Of a stretch of DNA of 64,000 nt, positions 38,878 to 47,256 are shown piece by piece. The position numbers were made by a program, and so were the translations under genes. A model generated the notes under the pieces. It had not been told where the DNA came from, made no database searches, and saw nothing but the letters and a program-made list of their open reading frames with translations. Source of the DNA: Candidatus Hydrothermus pacificus (GTDB lineage: Bacteria > Hydrothermota > Hydrothermia > Hydrothermales > Hydrothermaceae); the NCBI GenBank assembly GCA_002011615.1, contig MTOH01000013.1, forward strand, positions 1 to 64,000, written 5' to 3'. Within the stretch, counting starts at the first letter, position 1, and each line of letters opens with the position of its first letter.

Positions 38878-40149
38878 ATGGTGGTAATTGATATTCTTGT
38901 TATGTTTCCTATAATAATTTCCCCTTCCCCTGAGTCTAATCCAAAAATTCAAAAAAGAAATAGTGGTTATATGATTGTCTATGAGATGGAAGATAATAAA
39001 GTTTACGGTGCCGATTTGACCTAGGATGGGGCATTGATGGATACCTTTAAAATAGCAGAACCTTTGTGGGATGGTTGCCTGGAAAAGCCGGATATTGCCA
39101 GAATCGTAAATGATACCTTTTTTGTTGTGTATCAATATACTCCTCATATAAACTCTTCGGACACGGTTTACTATTCGGTTCTTGGTAGAAATATCTTTTA
39201 TCAGGACTCAGTATTTATGGGTCCAGAAATAATTCTCTATCAGGGAATTAATAACTACTATTCTACTCATGGGTACAAGAATCCCTTTATTGCAGGAGGA
39301 GATTCCTCCTACCTTTTACTTGTCCGGGATTTTACGATAAATCCTGCATTTGTTCAGAGCATATATTCCTTTCTTAATAAGACTGGTAGTATAGTATATG
39401 AGTACAGTGCCAATCCAGGAACAGGATTATATTCCCTGGATTTCGAATCATTTTTTTATATAGTGGACCATCTTGAGCCAGGATGGGGTGGTGATACAAT
39501 GTATCTTTTTAAATTTGATGAGTCGGGTAATCTTGTAGAAAAAAGTTCTTTTTATGACCTGGTTACTACAGAGTTTTTCCCTCAGATTCAGGAAGAAAAT
39601 AATTATATTGCTGTTGCCTTTCCTTATAATTCTCTTCTGATTCATTTCTTTCATACAGTTGATACTTTTATCACCACTTTTAATACCTATTCACCTTCAG
39701 ATGTTATCTTTAAACTCCTTTCAACCCCTTATTATTTTTATCTTTTTGTGGTAAATAATGACACTTTGAAGGGACAGAGATTTTTCTTCAACGGAACGCC
39801 CAAAGATACATCCTTTATCACGATTTATATCGAAGATTCTCCTTTTAACAACCTTGATGGGATATGGGATGGAACGAGGTTTTTTCTGATTTATGAAAAA
39901 AATAATGATATTTACGGTTTATTTGTTGATACAACCATGTCTGTGAAGGTGGATGAAAAATATGTAAAGAAGCAAGAAAATATAAGGCTTAGTTCTCTGA
40001 TTTTGAGAAATTTAAAATTTTTTAACAACAAGGTATTTTCACTTTACACCATTACCGGTAACAGGATAGATAGTAATTTACCGCCATCTGGAATTTATTT
40101 GATGAGAGACAGGAAAGGGAGGAAAACAAAGGTTCTTATCTTTCGATAA
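38878..40149 (+). pseudogene. Secreted protein with sorting tail, interrupted by an in-frame TAG
   Basis: An ATG at 38878 with a near-perfect ribosome site (AGGAGGTGTGAA) opens a frame that runs 48 codons to TAG at 39022-39024. It then continues in the same frame for about 375 more codons to 40149. Protein sense reads straight through the stop (VYGADLT, stop, DGALMDTFKIAEP), so this is one gene of about 423 codons with a nonsense codon. The product resembles exported proteins of the FCB group and ends with a type IX-like tail (PPSGIYLMRD...KVLIFR). A single base change, read-through or a sequencing error could explain the TAG. Restart at ATG 39037 is possible, since GGATGGGG precedes it. Function unknown. 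Confidence 0.75.
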
Positions 40150-40152
40150 TTT

Positions 40153-40182
40153 TTGAAAGAAATTTTTTCTATCCTTTATAAT
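40153..40182 (+). promoter_or_regulatory. Promoter before the DUF5618-like gene and tRNA-Met
   Basis: TTGAAA (40153-40158), 18-base spacer, TATAAT (40177-40182); a second TATAAT at 40188-40193 lies only eight bases before the ATG. It would drive the small gene and the tRNA on one transcript. Confidence 0.55.
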
Positions 40183-40201
40183 ATAAGTATAATATAAGAT
40201 C

Positions 40202-40507
40202 ATGAAAAAGTCAGAGGTAATAAAATATTTGAGAAATGTAAGAGAAATTTTGAAAAAGGCAGGCACAAAAGATGGATATTATGTGAATTTAAAACATGTA
40301 AGAGAAGCATTTGGTACGCTTTATCTTGGTATTTTAAAGGCGATTGATGAAGTGCTATTAAGATCAGGCATAGAAGAAGAGGACATTCCTCAGAATGTGA
40401 AGGGGTACAGGAAATATATACTGAAATACAGAGGTAGATACTCCAGGGTAATAGATTTTTTTAATGACCTTCATAAGGTCTTTCTCAAAAGATTTCTGGC
40501 GACGTAG
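40202..40507 (+). CDS. Small helical protein, DUF5618-like
   Basis: 101 residues, all-helical and basic. The pattern YLRNVREILKKAGTKDGYYVNLKHVREAFGTLYLGILKAIDEVL fits the DUF5618 family as I remember it, found mainly in Bacteroidetes-related bacteria and of unknown function; helical bundle proteins of this size are often HEPN-like. The last codons and the TAG stop lie inside the tRNA-Met gene (10-base overlap), so the tRNA sequence supplies the stop. There is no ribosome site; the -10 box is close to the ATG. Confidence 0.6.
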   Translation: MKKSEVIKYLRNVREILKKAGTKDGYYVNLKHVREAFGTLYLGILKAIDEVLLRSGIEEEDIPQNVKGYRKYILKYRGRYSRVIDFFNDLHKVFLKRFLAT

Positions 40508-40569
40508 CTCAGGGGTAGAGCAGGGGTTTCATAAGCCCTGTGTCGGCGGTTCAAACCCGCCCGTCGCCA
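40498..40569 (+). tRNA. tRNA-Met (CAT), elongator type
   Basis: A 72-base cloverleaf: acceptor GGCGACG/CGTCGCC with discriminator A, D-arm GCTC...GAGC, anticodon loop TTCATAA with anticodon CAT, and a T-arm with GGTTCAAAC. CCA is not encoded. The anticodon stem lacks the three G-C pairs of initiator tRNA, and base 1 pairs with base 72, so it is not the initiator. Elongator Met is the likely identity; Ile-CAT (lysidine-modified by TilS, whose gene is at 47246) cannot be excluded. Confidence 0.92.
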
Positions 40570-40694
40570 TTTCATTCCAGTTCATCGTCTTGTTTATGTA
40601 TTTGCATTATCAGTTTATTTAAAAATGGGAGCTGAATAAAAAAGATTTGTTTTTACTTTCCACTTCTAACCTGCAACTTGTCAGCTCTTATTTT

Positions 40695-40982
40695 TTAAGA
40701 GTCAACTTTTGTCCTTTCTATCCTCATTGTCACTGTATTTATTCTGTCAGGACATACAACAACTTTTATATTTTCTTCCTTTTCCCATGGAAAACTTCCT
40801 CCGCACTGAAATGTGCAGAGATAGGGGAATATATTGTGAAGGAAGAAAGGACAGAGGTCTATTCCTCGGGCAGTTTTTTCACTGCTGAAAATCGTGAGGT
40901 CAATTTCTTCACCCTTTTTATGTCCTGCTGAACATTCACCTTTAACATCAATTATTTCACCGGTTAACCTGTATTCATCCAT
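40695..40982 (-). CDS. TIGR04076-like small protein
   Basis: 95 residues. The sequence pattern (GEIIDVKGECSAGHKKGEE, then DLCPFFLHNIFPYL and a cysteine-containing C-terminal stretch PWEKEENIKVVVCPD) matches the TIGR04076 family of small Cys-containing proteins, function unknown. A ribosome site AAAGGAGG precedes the ATG. The 125 bases between it and the tRNA contain an imperfect inverted repeat but no gene I can support. Confidence 0.75.
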   Translation of the reverse strand: MDEYRLTGEIIDVKGECSAGHKKGEEIDLTIFSSEKTARGIDLCPFFLHNIFPYLCTFQCGGSFPWEKEENIKVVVCPDRINTVTMRIERTKVDS

Positions 40983-40995
40983 TTTTGACCTCCTT

Positions 40996-41025
40996 TTGAA
41001 AGATTATAATTTTAATCTGTATACT
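40996..41025 (+). promoter_or_regulatory. Promoter of the metallophosphoesterase gene
   Basis: TTGAAA (40996-41001), 18-base spacer, TATACT (41020-41025), then 13 bases to the ATG with no ribosome site, giving a leader of about six bases. Confidence 0.6.
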
Positions 41026-41038
41026 TTATTGTTTAAAA

Positions 41039-41845
41039 ATGAGAAGAAATTTATGGGTTATATTTTTTTGGGTTTCCTGTTTAAGAGGCGATTTCCAGTT
41101 TGCTATTTTTGGAGATAATCAGGGAATTTCTCCTTTTTTAAAAGAAATTATAAAAGAGGTAAATGTTTTAAAACCTGATTTTATTATCTGTGCAGGGGAT
41201 ATGATCCCTGGATATTTTAAAGACACTGTGGAGATAAAAGATGCATGGGAAGATTTTAAAAAGGAAATAGAGAACTTAAATATATCCTTTTATCCTGTTC
41301 CAGGCAACAGAGATATATGGGATAAAAATTCAAGAGATATGTATATCAAAGAGTGGAGGAGAACATATTATTCTTTTAAATACAGAAATTCATTTTTTAT
41401 AATCCTTGATACAGAGGGAAAGGGGAAAGAAGAAAACAGCATGAAAGGAAAGCAGTTTGAATGGTTAAAAAAAGAACTTGAAAAAAATAAATCTATTAAG
41501 CACAAATTTATTTTTCTACACAGACCTCTGTGGCTTTATAAAAACTCAAACTGGTTTAGAGAAATACATCCTCTCTTGTTAAAATACAATGTTGAAGCGG
41601 TTTTTGCAGGACATGTGCACATTTACTGTTTCAATGAAATTGATGGAATAAAATACATAATAACAGGTGGAGCTGGAAAACATTTAAGCCTTGAAGAAGA
41701 AAAAGGTGGATTCAATCATTATTTACTTGTAAAGGTAAAAGAAGATTCCATTAATATAATGGTTATAAAACCCGGTGGTATCTTTCCTGAGAATGTGATG
41801 ACGTTTGAGAAAATAGAGGAAGATATAAAAAAAGTTTTAAGATGA
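41039..41845 (+). CDS. Calcineurin-like metallophosphoesterase, probably exported
   Basis: 268 residues. A hydrophobic N-terminus (RRNLWVIFFWVSCL) looks like a short signal peptide. The metallophosphoesterase motifs follow in order: FGDNQG (the usual DxH is DNQ here), AGDMIPG, PGNRD (usual GNHD), FLHRPLW and AGHVH. Two positions thus differ from the standard metal ligands, with Gln and Arg instead of His, which may change metal content or activity. It is probably a periplasmic phosphatase or phosphodiesterase; the substrate is unknown. It is a single-gene unit with its own promoter. Confidence 0.82.
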   Translation: MRRNLWVIFFWVSCLRGDFQFAIFGDNQGISPFLKEIIKEVNVLKPDFIICAGDMIPGYFKDTVEIKDAWEDFKKEIENLNISFYPVPGNRDIWDKNSRDMYIKEWRRTYYSFKYRNSFFIILDTEGKGKEENSMKGKQFEWLKKELEKNKSIKHKFIFLHRPLWLYKNSNWFREIHPLLLKYNVEAVFAGHVHIYCFNEIDGIKYIITGGAGKHLSLEEEKGGFNHYLLVKVKEDSINIMVIKPGGIFPENVMTFEKIEEDIKKVLR

Positions 41846-41874
41846 TTGAACTTTTGCCTTACTTGCAGTATAAT
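41846..41874 (+). promoter_or_regulatory. Promoter of the toxin-antitoxin pair
   Basis: TTGAAC (41846-41851), 17-base spacer, TATAAT (41869-41874), with an AAGGAGG ribosome site before the ATG at 41900. The -35 box starts one base after the stop of the preceding gene. Confidence 0.65.
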
Positions 41875-41899
41875 GTAATACTTAAATAAGGAGGTAAAA

Positions 41900-42148
41900 A
41901 TGTCAATAACAAAGATTACCCAAAAGGGTCAGATTACTTTACCAAAGGATGTAAGGAATAAACTCCACATTTTACCGGGAGATTATTTGATCATAAAGGT
42001 TGAGAAAGACAAAATAATTTTGAAGCCGAGAGGTGACATTAAAAAACTGAGAGGAACGGTAAAGGTAAAGTCAAGGCAGAACTTTAAAAAGCTTGTTCAG
42101 AAGGCAAATTATCAAAGAGCAAAGGATGTAGATGGGGAAAAAGGATGA
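41900..42148 (+). CDS. AbrB/SpoVT-type antitoxin (VapB-like)
   Basis: 82 residues. The N-terminal 45 residues are a typical swapped-hairpin DNA-binding domain: ITKITQKGQITLPKDVRNKLHILPGD. The basic C-terminal tail would bind and block the toxin. Its stop overlaps the toxin start by four bases. It should repress its own promoter, as antitoxins of this type do. Confidence 0.88.
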   Translation: MSITKITQKGQITLPKDVRNKLHILPGDYLIIKVEKDKIILKPRGDIKKLRGTVKVKSRQNFKKLVQKANYQRAKDVDGEKG

Positions 42149-42543
42149 AAATAATTGATTCAAATATAATTTTGAGATTTCTTACAAATGATGTACCTGA
42201 AAAAGCAGAAAAATGTGAAAAATTGCTGGAAAGAGTCGAAAGAGATGAAGAGACTGTATATCTTCCCTTACTTGTTATTACAGAAATAGTGTATGTTCTT
42301 GAAAAAATATATAAAGAACCAAAATGGAAGATATATTCACTTTTAGAACCCATTTTAAGATTAAGAAAAGTTTATGTGGAACAAAAAAGAATTGTTTTAA
42401 AAGCACTTGAACTCTATGCAGAAAAGAATATAGATTTCACCGATGCATGGATTTCTGTCAGGGCAAAAGCTAAAAATTATCCGATTTACTCCTATGACCG
42501 AGATTTTGATAAGATAAAAAAAGTTAAAAGAATAGAACCTTAA
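42145..42543 (+). CDS. PIN-domain toxin (VapC-like)
   Basis: 132 residues, a complete PIN domain. Acidic metal ligands are visible: D5 (IIDSNIILRFL), the Glu in VITEIVYVLE, the Asp in DFTDAWISVRA, and the Asp in YSYDRDFDKI. PIN toxins are RNases that usually cut tRNA or rRNA when the antitoxin is lost. Gene order antitoxin-toxin and the ATGA overlap are standard for VapBC. The toxin looks intact. A tRNA gene lies about 1.6 kb away, with no sign of integration between them. Confidence 0.9.
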   Translation: MKIIDSNIILRFLTNDVPEKAEKCEKLLERVERDEETVYLPLLVITEIVYVLEKIYKEPKWKIYSLLEPILRLRKVYVEQKRIVLKALELYAEKNIDFTDAWISVRAKAKNYPIYSYDRDFDKIKKVKRIEP

Positions 42544-42546
42544 AAG

Positions 42547-43368
42547 GTGAAGAGGCTTTTTTTGAGGTATATTTACCACAGCTCATTTATAATAGAAGAC
42601 GATGAATACTTTTTGCTCTTTGATTATCCTTCATTAAAAATTCTAAAAAAAAGAAAAGAATTTAAAAATGCTCCTGATGAAATTGATATTTTAAAACTTT
42701 CAAAGCATAAAAAAATGTTTGTTTTCATTTCTCATTTCCATATTGACCATTTCAATCCAGAAGTTTTTGAATGGAGAAAGAAGGCAGATGTCAGGTATAT
42801 AATTTCTCATGATGTTTTTGAAAAAAGAAAAAAATTTTTAAATTTCAGTGAAAATCTTTATATTCTTTCAGCAAAAGATTTTAATTATATTTATTCAAAG
42901 CTAAAAGACTTGGAGTATAAAGCTCCGGATTTCGATGTTAAAGTAGAATTTAAAGATTTGTTCGTAACTGCCTTGCTCTCAACGGATTTTGGCTGTTCTT
43001 TTTATGTAAACTTTAAAGGTATAAAAATATTTTTTCCGGGTGATTTTGCTTTATGGAGGTTTAAAAAATTAGGAGAATTTCATGAAGGAATAGGAGAAAT
43101 TTTTTATGAAACAAAAGGAATTTTAAAAAGTAATGGAGTGGACATTCTTTTTTCGGTTTTACCTTCAAGTGAAGAAGAATTAAAAGAAACAGGCTGGGCA
43201 GGGGCTGATGAACTTCTGGGAAATTTAAAACCTTTACTTTTTATTCCTGTTCATCTAAGGGGAAATTATGAAATGATAGAAAAATTTGAGAAACAGAATG
43301 CATCAGGGTCGCAGATTTTCAAATATAGAGGCATTTTTGAAGCACAGGAGTTCAGGTATTCTCCTTGA
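42547..43368 (+). CDS. MBL-fold metallo-hydrolase (UlaG-like)
   Basis: 273 residues with a GTG start three bases after the toxin stop. The metallo-beta-lactamase fold is shown by FISHFHIDHFNP (HxHxDH metal site), FPGDFALW and the late PVHLRGN. Proteins of this size are often annotated as UlaG-like hydrolases; the substrate is not evident. It is probably cytoplasmic. The close spacing suggests transcription with the toxin-antitoxin pair, which may be accidental rather than functional. Confidence 0.8.
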   Translation: MKRLFLRYIYHSSFIIEDDEYFLLFDYPSLKILKKRKEFKNAPDEIDILKLSKHKKMFVFISHFHIDHFNPEVFEWRKKADVRYIISHDVFEKRKKFLNFSENLYILSAKDFNYIYSKLKDLEYKAPDFDVKVEFKDLFVTALLSTDFGCSFYVNFKGIKIFFPGDFALWRFKKLGEFHEGIGEIFYETKGILKSNGVDILFSVLPSSEEELKETGWAGADELLGNLKPLLFIPVHLRGNYEMIEKFEKQNASGSQIFKYRGIFEAQEFRYSP

Positions 43369-43404
43369 TTTTTATACTTTATATGTTTTGTATGATAATA
43401 TGTT

Positions 43405-44787
43405 TCAGAAAGCGATAAGTCTTATGCTTTTTAGTTTTTTTCCCACTCGTGCCTTTATTAAATATATTCCTTTTTGAAAATCACTTTTGTGTATTTCTAT
43501 TTTGTAAATACCATGGTCTTTAAATCCGCAGGAAACTTTTCTTATAATTGAACCATCTGCTTTATATACATTTATTCCTATATATGAAGGTTTTTGAATC
43601 TCAAAAATAATTTTTATTATGCTATGTGTTTTAAAGATTTTGATTTTATTTTCTTTTAGAAAAGTAGTGTCAGGTGCATCAAAATTTTCATCTTCTTCGC
43701 CAAGATGTGTATAATTCATTTTTGCAGCGAATACATCGTATGTTCCTCCATTGTAGCTTGGGTCATATCCGCCGACAATTGGAAAATCAGATGAATATGT
43801 ATATCCGGATATAAATACATTTCCTGAATTGTCAGAGGAAATACCATAACCCTGTTCTTCACTGCTTCCACCGAGATATGTAGATGCGAGAAGATTATTT
43901 AAATCTGGATTAAATTTGGCAACAAATACGTCATATGTTCCTCCATTATAATCGGTGTCATATCCGCCAACAATTGGGAAATTAGATAAGCTTGTATATC
44001 CAAGTAAGAGAATATTGCCAGAGTTATCAAATGCAGAAGAATAACCGACACGTTCCTCAGCACTTCCGCCCAGGTATGTTGATGCCAGTAGCTGGTCTAA
44101 ATCAGGGTCTATTATTAATGTGTATTTTTTTTGATATTTACCGATTTTATAAATTATCTCGCTACCTTTTTGTATAAAAGAAACTTCTATTTCATCTGCT
44201 CCTTGATATGCTTTTAAATTCACAATTTCAAAGGAGACTATCCCTTCCTTTTTAATTTTAATGAAGTTTCTTTTAACATCCACCTCTGCACATTCTATTT
44301 CGAATCTTATTTTTTCAGGTTCAGCATAAGGTTTTATTATCCATTGAAATTCTATTTTTCCATTTTTCAATCCTGTAAAAATCAGGTCAATTCCATGATA
44401 AATTTCTTTAAAAAGAACTTTTGAATAAGAAGGCACATCCCTTTTCCATTTTGAAGAATTGTTTCCTTTGAAATAATTAAATCTTGCTTCATTCTGGTCA
44501 ATTCCTCTAATTTTAAGATGCGGATTTGTATTTTTAAATTGAATAGCAATTCCATTCACTGTCACTCTATTTTTAAAAATAAACACATTTCCCGGAAAAG
44601 TTGAGAAAAGAATTTCTTTTGAAAATTGTCCTTTATTTTGTATAAATTGAATATCAGTTTTCTGTAAGAGTGTTTGTGCAGAGGGAATGTCCATAAATTT
44701 TTTAATTCTGGTATCTTTGGAGTATACCTGTACTATATTCAAAAAACATAAAGACAGTATATGAGTTATAAGTTTTAAGTTGTCCAT
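43405..44787 (-). CDS. Secreted SBBP-repeat protein with sorting tail
   Basis: 460 residues. A signal peptide (to about VYSKD) is followed by a beta-rich domain of the DUF7948 type (FIQNKGQFSKEILFS; KVLFKEIYHGIDLIFTG). Then come two SBBP beta-propeller repeats of about 65 residues (DNA period 195 bases), each reading ASTYLGGS...D(N)SGN...GY...FPIVGGYD...YNGGTYDVF. The protein ends in a type IX-like tail (KGIYLIKARVGKKLKSIRLI). SBBP proteins usually carry more repeats; two is short, so repeats may have been lost. Expected at the cell surface; ligand unknown. Confidence 0.82.
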   Translation of the reverse strand: MDNLKLITHILSLCFLNIVQVYSKDTRIKKFMDIPSAQTLLQKTDIQFIQNKGQFSKEILFSTFPGNVFIFKNRVTVNGIAIQFKNTNPHLKIRGIDQNEARFNYFKGNNSSKWKRDVPSYSKVLFKEIYHGIDLIFTGLKNGKIEFQWIIKPYAEPEKIRFEIECAEVDVKRNFIKIKKEGIVSFEIVNLKAYQGADEIEVSFIQKGSEIIYKIGKYQKKYTLIIDPDLDQLLASTYLGGSAEERVGYSSAFDNSGNILLLGYTSLSNFPIVGGYDTDYNGGTYDVFVAKFNPDLNNLLASTYLGGSSEEQGYGISSDNSGNVFISGYTYSSDFPIVGGYDPSYNGGTYDVFAAKMNYTHLGEEDENFDAPDTTFLKENKIKIFKTHSIIKIIFEIQKPSYIGINVYKADGSIIRKVSCGFKDHGIYKIEIHKSDFQKGIYLIKARVGKKLKSIRLIAF

Positions 44788-44894
44788 ACTTGTCCCTCAC
44801 ACAGGTTTTAAGGGGGTTGAATCCAATTTTAATCATAGTTATAGATTGATTTTTGAATATATTTAAATTATTTAAAATTATTGTTTTTATGGGT

Positions 44895-46733
44895 TTATTC
44901 TCCTGAGCTTTGTTTGATTATCTCATCAATCTCATCACTATCAAGAATTTCCTTTTCCAATAATTTTTCAACAATTTTCTCAAGAATTTCTCTTTTTTCT
45001 TTTACAATCTCTTCAGCGGTGTCCTCTGCATTCTCAACTATGTTTTTTATTTCCTGGTCTATGAGCTCCGCTGTTTTCTCACTGTAATACCTCTTCATTC
45101 CGAGTTCTCTTCCGAGAAATATCTCTTCTTCAACTTTTCCGAAAGTTACAGCACCAACTTTTTCGCTCATCCCCCATTCGCAAACCATCTTTCTCGCAAT
45201 TTCTGTTGCTCTCTCAAGGTCTGACGCTGCACCTGTTGTTTCTGTGTTCAGAGCAATTTTCTCAGCAGCCCTTCCTCCAAGTAAAACCGACAATTGACTT
45301 TCAAGATACTCCTTTGAATATATGTGCCTGTCATCCTCTGGAAGTTGCTGGGTTACACCGAGAGCCCTTCCCCTCGGTATTATGGTAACTTTATGAATGG
45401 GGTCTGCATTCGGGACAAATTTTGAAACGAGTGCATGTCCTGCTTCGTGATATGCAATTAATTTTTTCTCTTCAGAAGAGAGGGCAAGACTTTTTCTTGC
45501 AAGTCCCATTAAGATTTTATCCTTTGCCTCTTCAAAATCTTCCATTTCAACCAGATTTTTGCCTTTTCTTGCTGCAAGGAGTGCTGCTTCATTCACCATG
45601 TTGGCGAGGTCAGCACCTGCAAATCCAGGAGTTCCTCTTGCAAGTTTTTTTAAGTCAATATTTTCTGCAAGAGGTATTTTTCTCGTATGTATCCTTAAAA
45701 TGTCCTCTCTTCCTCTGACATCGGGTCTGTCAATTACTATCTGTCTGTCAAACCTTCCTGGTCTTAAAAGGGCAGGGTCTAAAATATCGGGTCTGTTGGT
45801 TGCTGCCATTATTATTACACCATCTTTTGTATCAAAACCATCCATTTCAACAAGCAATTGATTCAGTGTCTGTTCTCTTTCATCGTGTCCTCCACCAAGT
45901 CCTGCACCTCTCAGCCTTCCAACAGCGTCTATCTCATCAATAAATACTATTGCGGGAGCCATTTTCTTTGCCTGGTCGAATAAATCCCTCACCCTTGCAG
46001 CACCAACACCTACAAAGAGTTCCACAAAATCAGAGCCCGAAATCGAGAGAAATGGAACTTTTGCTTCTCCTGCAACTGCTTTTGCTAAAAGAGTTTTACC
46101 TGTTCCAGGAGGACCTAAAAGTAAAACCCCTTTTGGTATTCTTGCTCCGAGCCTTTGAAATTTCTGGGGACTCTTAAGAAATTCTATGACTTCTTTTAGT
46201 TCTTCCTTTGCTTCATCACAACCTGCAACATCGTCAAAAGTAACTTTTGGTTTATCTTCTGTAAGTATCTTTGCCTTTACTTTTCCAAAAGAAAAAGCTT
46301 TTGAGCTTCCTCCCTGAATCTGTCTGAAAAAGAGAAACCAGAAAACTATAAATATTAAAAACCAGGGAGCATATCCTACAAGGATTTCCCAGAAAGGATT
46401 TTTAACCTTTGTATGAACCTCAATTCCCTTTGATGTCAACAAGTCAAGCAAATCAGGTTTGGGGAGAGGTAGTGGTAATTTGAATTTATTAAAATTTTTT
46501 TCCTTTATAGATAAAGGTGTTTTAAAACTCCCTGTGATTTCCTTTTCAGTAATAACAACTTCTTTAATGTTACCCTTATCCACCTGTTCAAGGAATTTTG
46601 AATAGGATACCTCTGCTACGGGTGTTCTCTTCTCACTGAAATAGGCTATCAAAAGAGCAAAGGAAAGGAAAATTAAAATCCAGAATACAAGTCCTTTTAA
46701 ATAATTTGGTGTTCCTTTCTTTTTCTCATCCAT
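44895..46733 (-). CDS. ftsH: ATP-dependent zinc metalloprotease FtsH
   Basis: 612 residues, standard FtsH. Two N-terminal membrane segments enclose a periplasmic domain. The AAA domain has [27 protein letters not shown] and the arginine-finger region RPGRFDRQI, and the protease zinc site is HEAGH. It degrades membrane and regulatory proteins. It is the last gene of a nine-gene operon and overlaps hpt by eight bases, with its own GGAGGAG ribosome site. The tilS-hpt-ftsH order is conserved in many bacteria. Confidence 0.97.
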   Translation of the reverse strand: MDEKKKGTPNYLKGLVFWILIFLSFALLIAYFSEKRTPVAEVSYSKFLEQVDKGNIKEVVITEKEITGSFKTPLSIKEKNFNKFKLPLPLPKPDLLDLLTSKGIEVHTKVKNPFWEILVGYAPWFLIFIVFWFLFFRQIQGGSSKAFSFGKVKAKILTEDKPKVTFDDVAGCDEAKEELKEVIEFLKSPQKFQRLGARIPKGVLLLGPPGTGKTLLAKAVAGEAKVPFLSISGSDFVELFVGVGAARVRDLFDQAKKMAPAIVFIDEIDAVGRLRGAGLGGGHDEREQTLNQLLVEMDGFDTKDGVIIMAATNRPDILDPALLRPGRFDRQIVIDRPDVRGREDILRIHTRKIPLAENIDLKKLARGTPGFAGADLANMVNEAALLAARKGKNLVEMEDFEEAKDKILMGLARKSLALSSEEKKLIAYHEAGHALVSKFVPNADPIHKVTIIPRGRALGVTQQLPEDDRHIYSKEYLESQLSVLLGGRAAEKIALNTETTGAASDLERATEIARKMVCEWGMSEKVGAVTFGKVEEEIFLGRELGMKRYYSEKTAELIDQEIKNIVENAEDTAEEIVKEKREILEKIVEKLLEKEILDSDEIDEIIKQSSGE

Positions 46734-47256
46734 TTTTCTCCTCCATATCTATTATTCTAATATCTTTAAGATAACGGAATTTTTCATTAAAGTCAAGTCC
46801 ATAACCTACTAAAAAAAAGTCTGGAACTTTAAATCCAACATAATGGAGCGGGACTTTAACCTTCCTTCTATCAAACTTATCAAGAAAAACACATATTCTG
46901 CAGGACAAAGGCTTCTGTCTTTTCAGTTGCGTATATATTTTTTTAAGAGTATATCCTGTATCAACAATGTCTTCTATTATTAGGACATGTCTCTGCTTCA
47001 GAGGTGTTTTGCTTTTCATAATCCATCTTACCTTCCCACGAGATACAGTTCTTGAACCATAACTTGCAACCCTTATGAAATCAATCTCATGGGGAAAATT
47101 CAGGTTTCTTATAAGGTCTGATAAAAACATAAACCCGCCTTTTAAAATACCTATTAAAAGGGGATTTTTATCCTTATAATCTTTTTTTATTTCTTCTGCA
47201 AGTTCTTTTACTCTATTTTTTATTTCCTTCTCTTTTATAAGAATCTTAAGCTTCAT
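46726..47256 (-). CDS. hpt: Hypoxanthine phosphoribosyltransferase
   Basis: 176 residues with the PRPP-binding motif [14 protein letters not shown], the N-terminal [13 protein letters not shown] loop and the C-terminal [14 protein letters not shown]. It salvages hypoxanthine or guanine to IMP or GMP. It lies between tilS (11-base overlap) and ftsH (8-base overlap), the usual arrangement. Confidence 0.95.
   Translation of the reverse strand: MKLKILIKEKEIKNRVKELAEEIKKDYKDKNPLLIGILKGGFMFLSDLIRNLNFPHEIDFIRVASYGSRTVSRGKVRWIMKSKTPLKQRHVLIIEDIVDTGYTLKKIYTQLKRQKPLSCRICVFLDKFDRRKVKVPLHYVGFKVPDFFLVGYGLDFNEKFRYLKDIRIIDMEEKNG

Noticed and set aside
38878..40149. Reassignment of TAG as a sense codon (for example pyrrolysine)
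   Set aside because: TAG terminates several intact genes here, including gyrB, and no other gene shows an internal TAG.
40498..40569. Initiator tRNA-Met
   Set aside because: Base 1 pairs with base 72 and the anticodon stem lacks the three G-C pairs typical of initiators.
40618..40698. Inverted repeat (TTAAAAATGGGAGCTGA against its near-complement) as a mobile element or terminator
   Set aside because: Arms are imperfect, about 42 bases apart, with no U-tract, target duplication or transposase.
40498..43368. Integrated mobile island at tRNA-Met
   Set aside because: No integrase, no repeat of the tRNA 3' end and no composition break that I can see; the toxin-antitoxin pair alone does not make an island.
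43733..44100. 195-base repeat as a CRISPR or DNA-level repeat element
   Set aside because: The repeat is coding: it corresponds to two SBBP propeller units of the protein, with drifted third positions.
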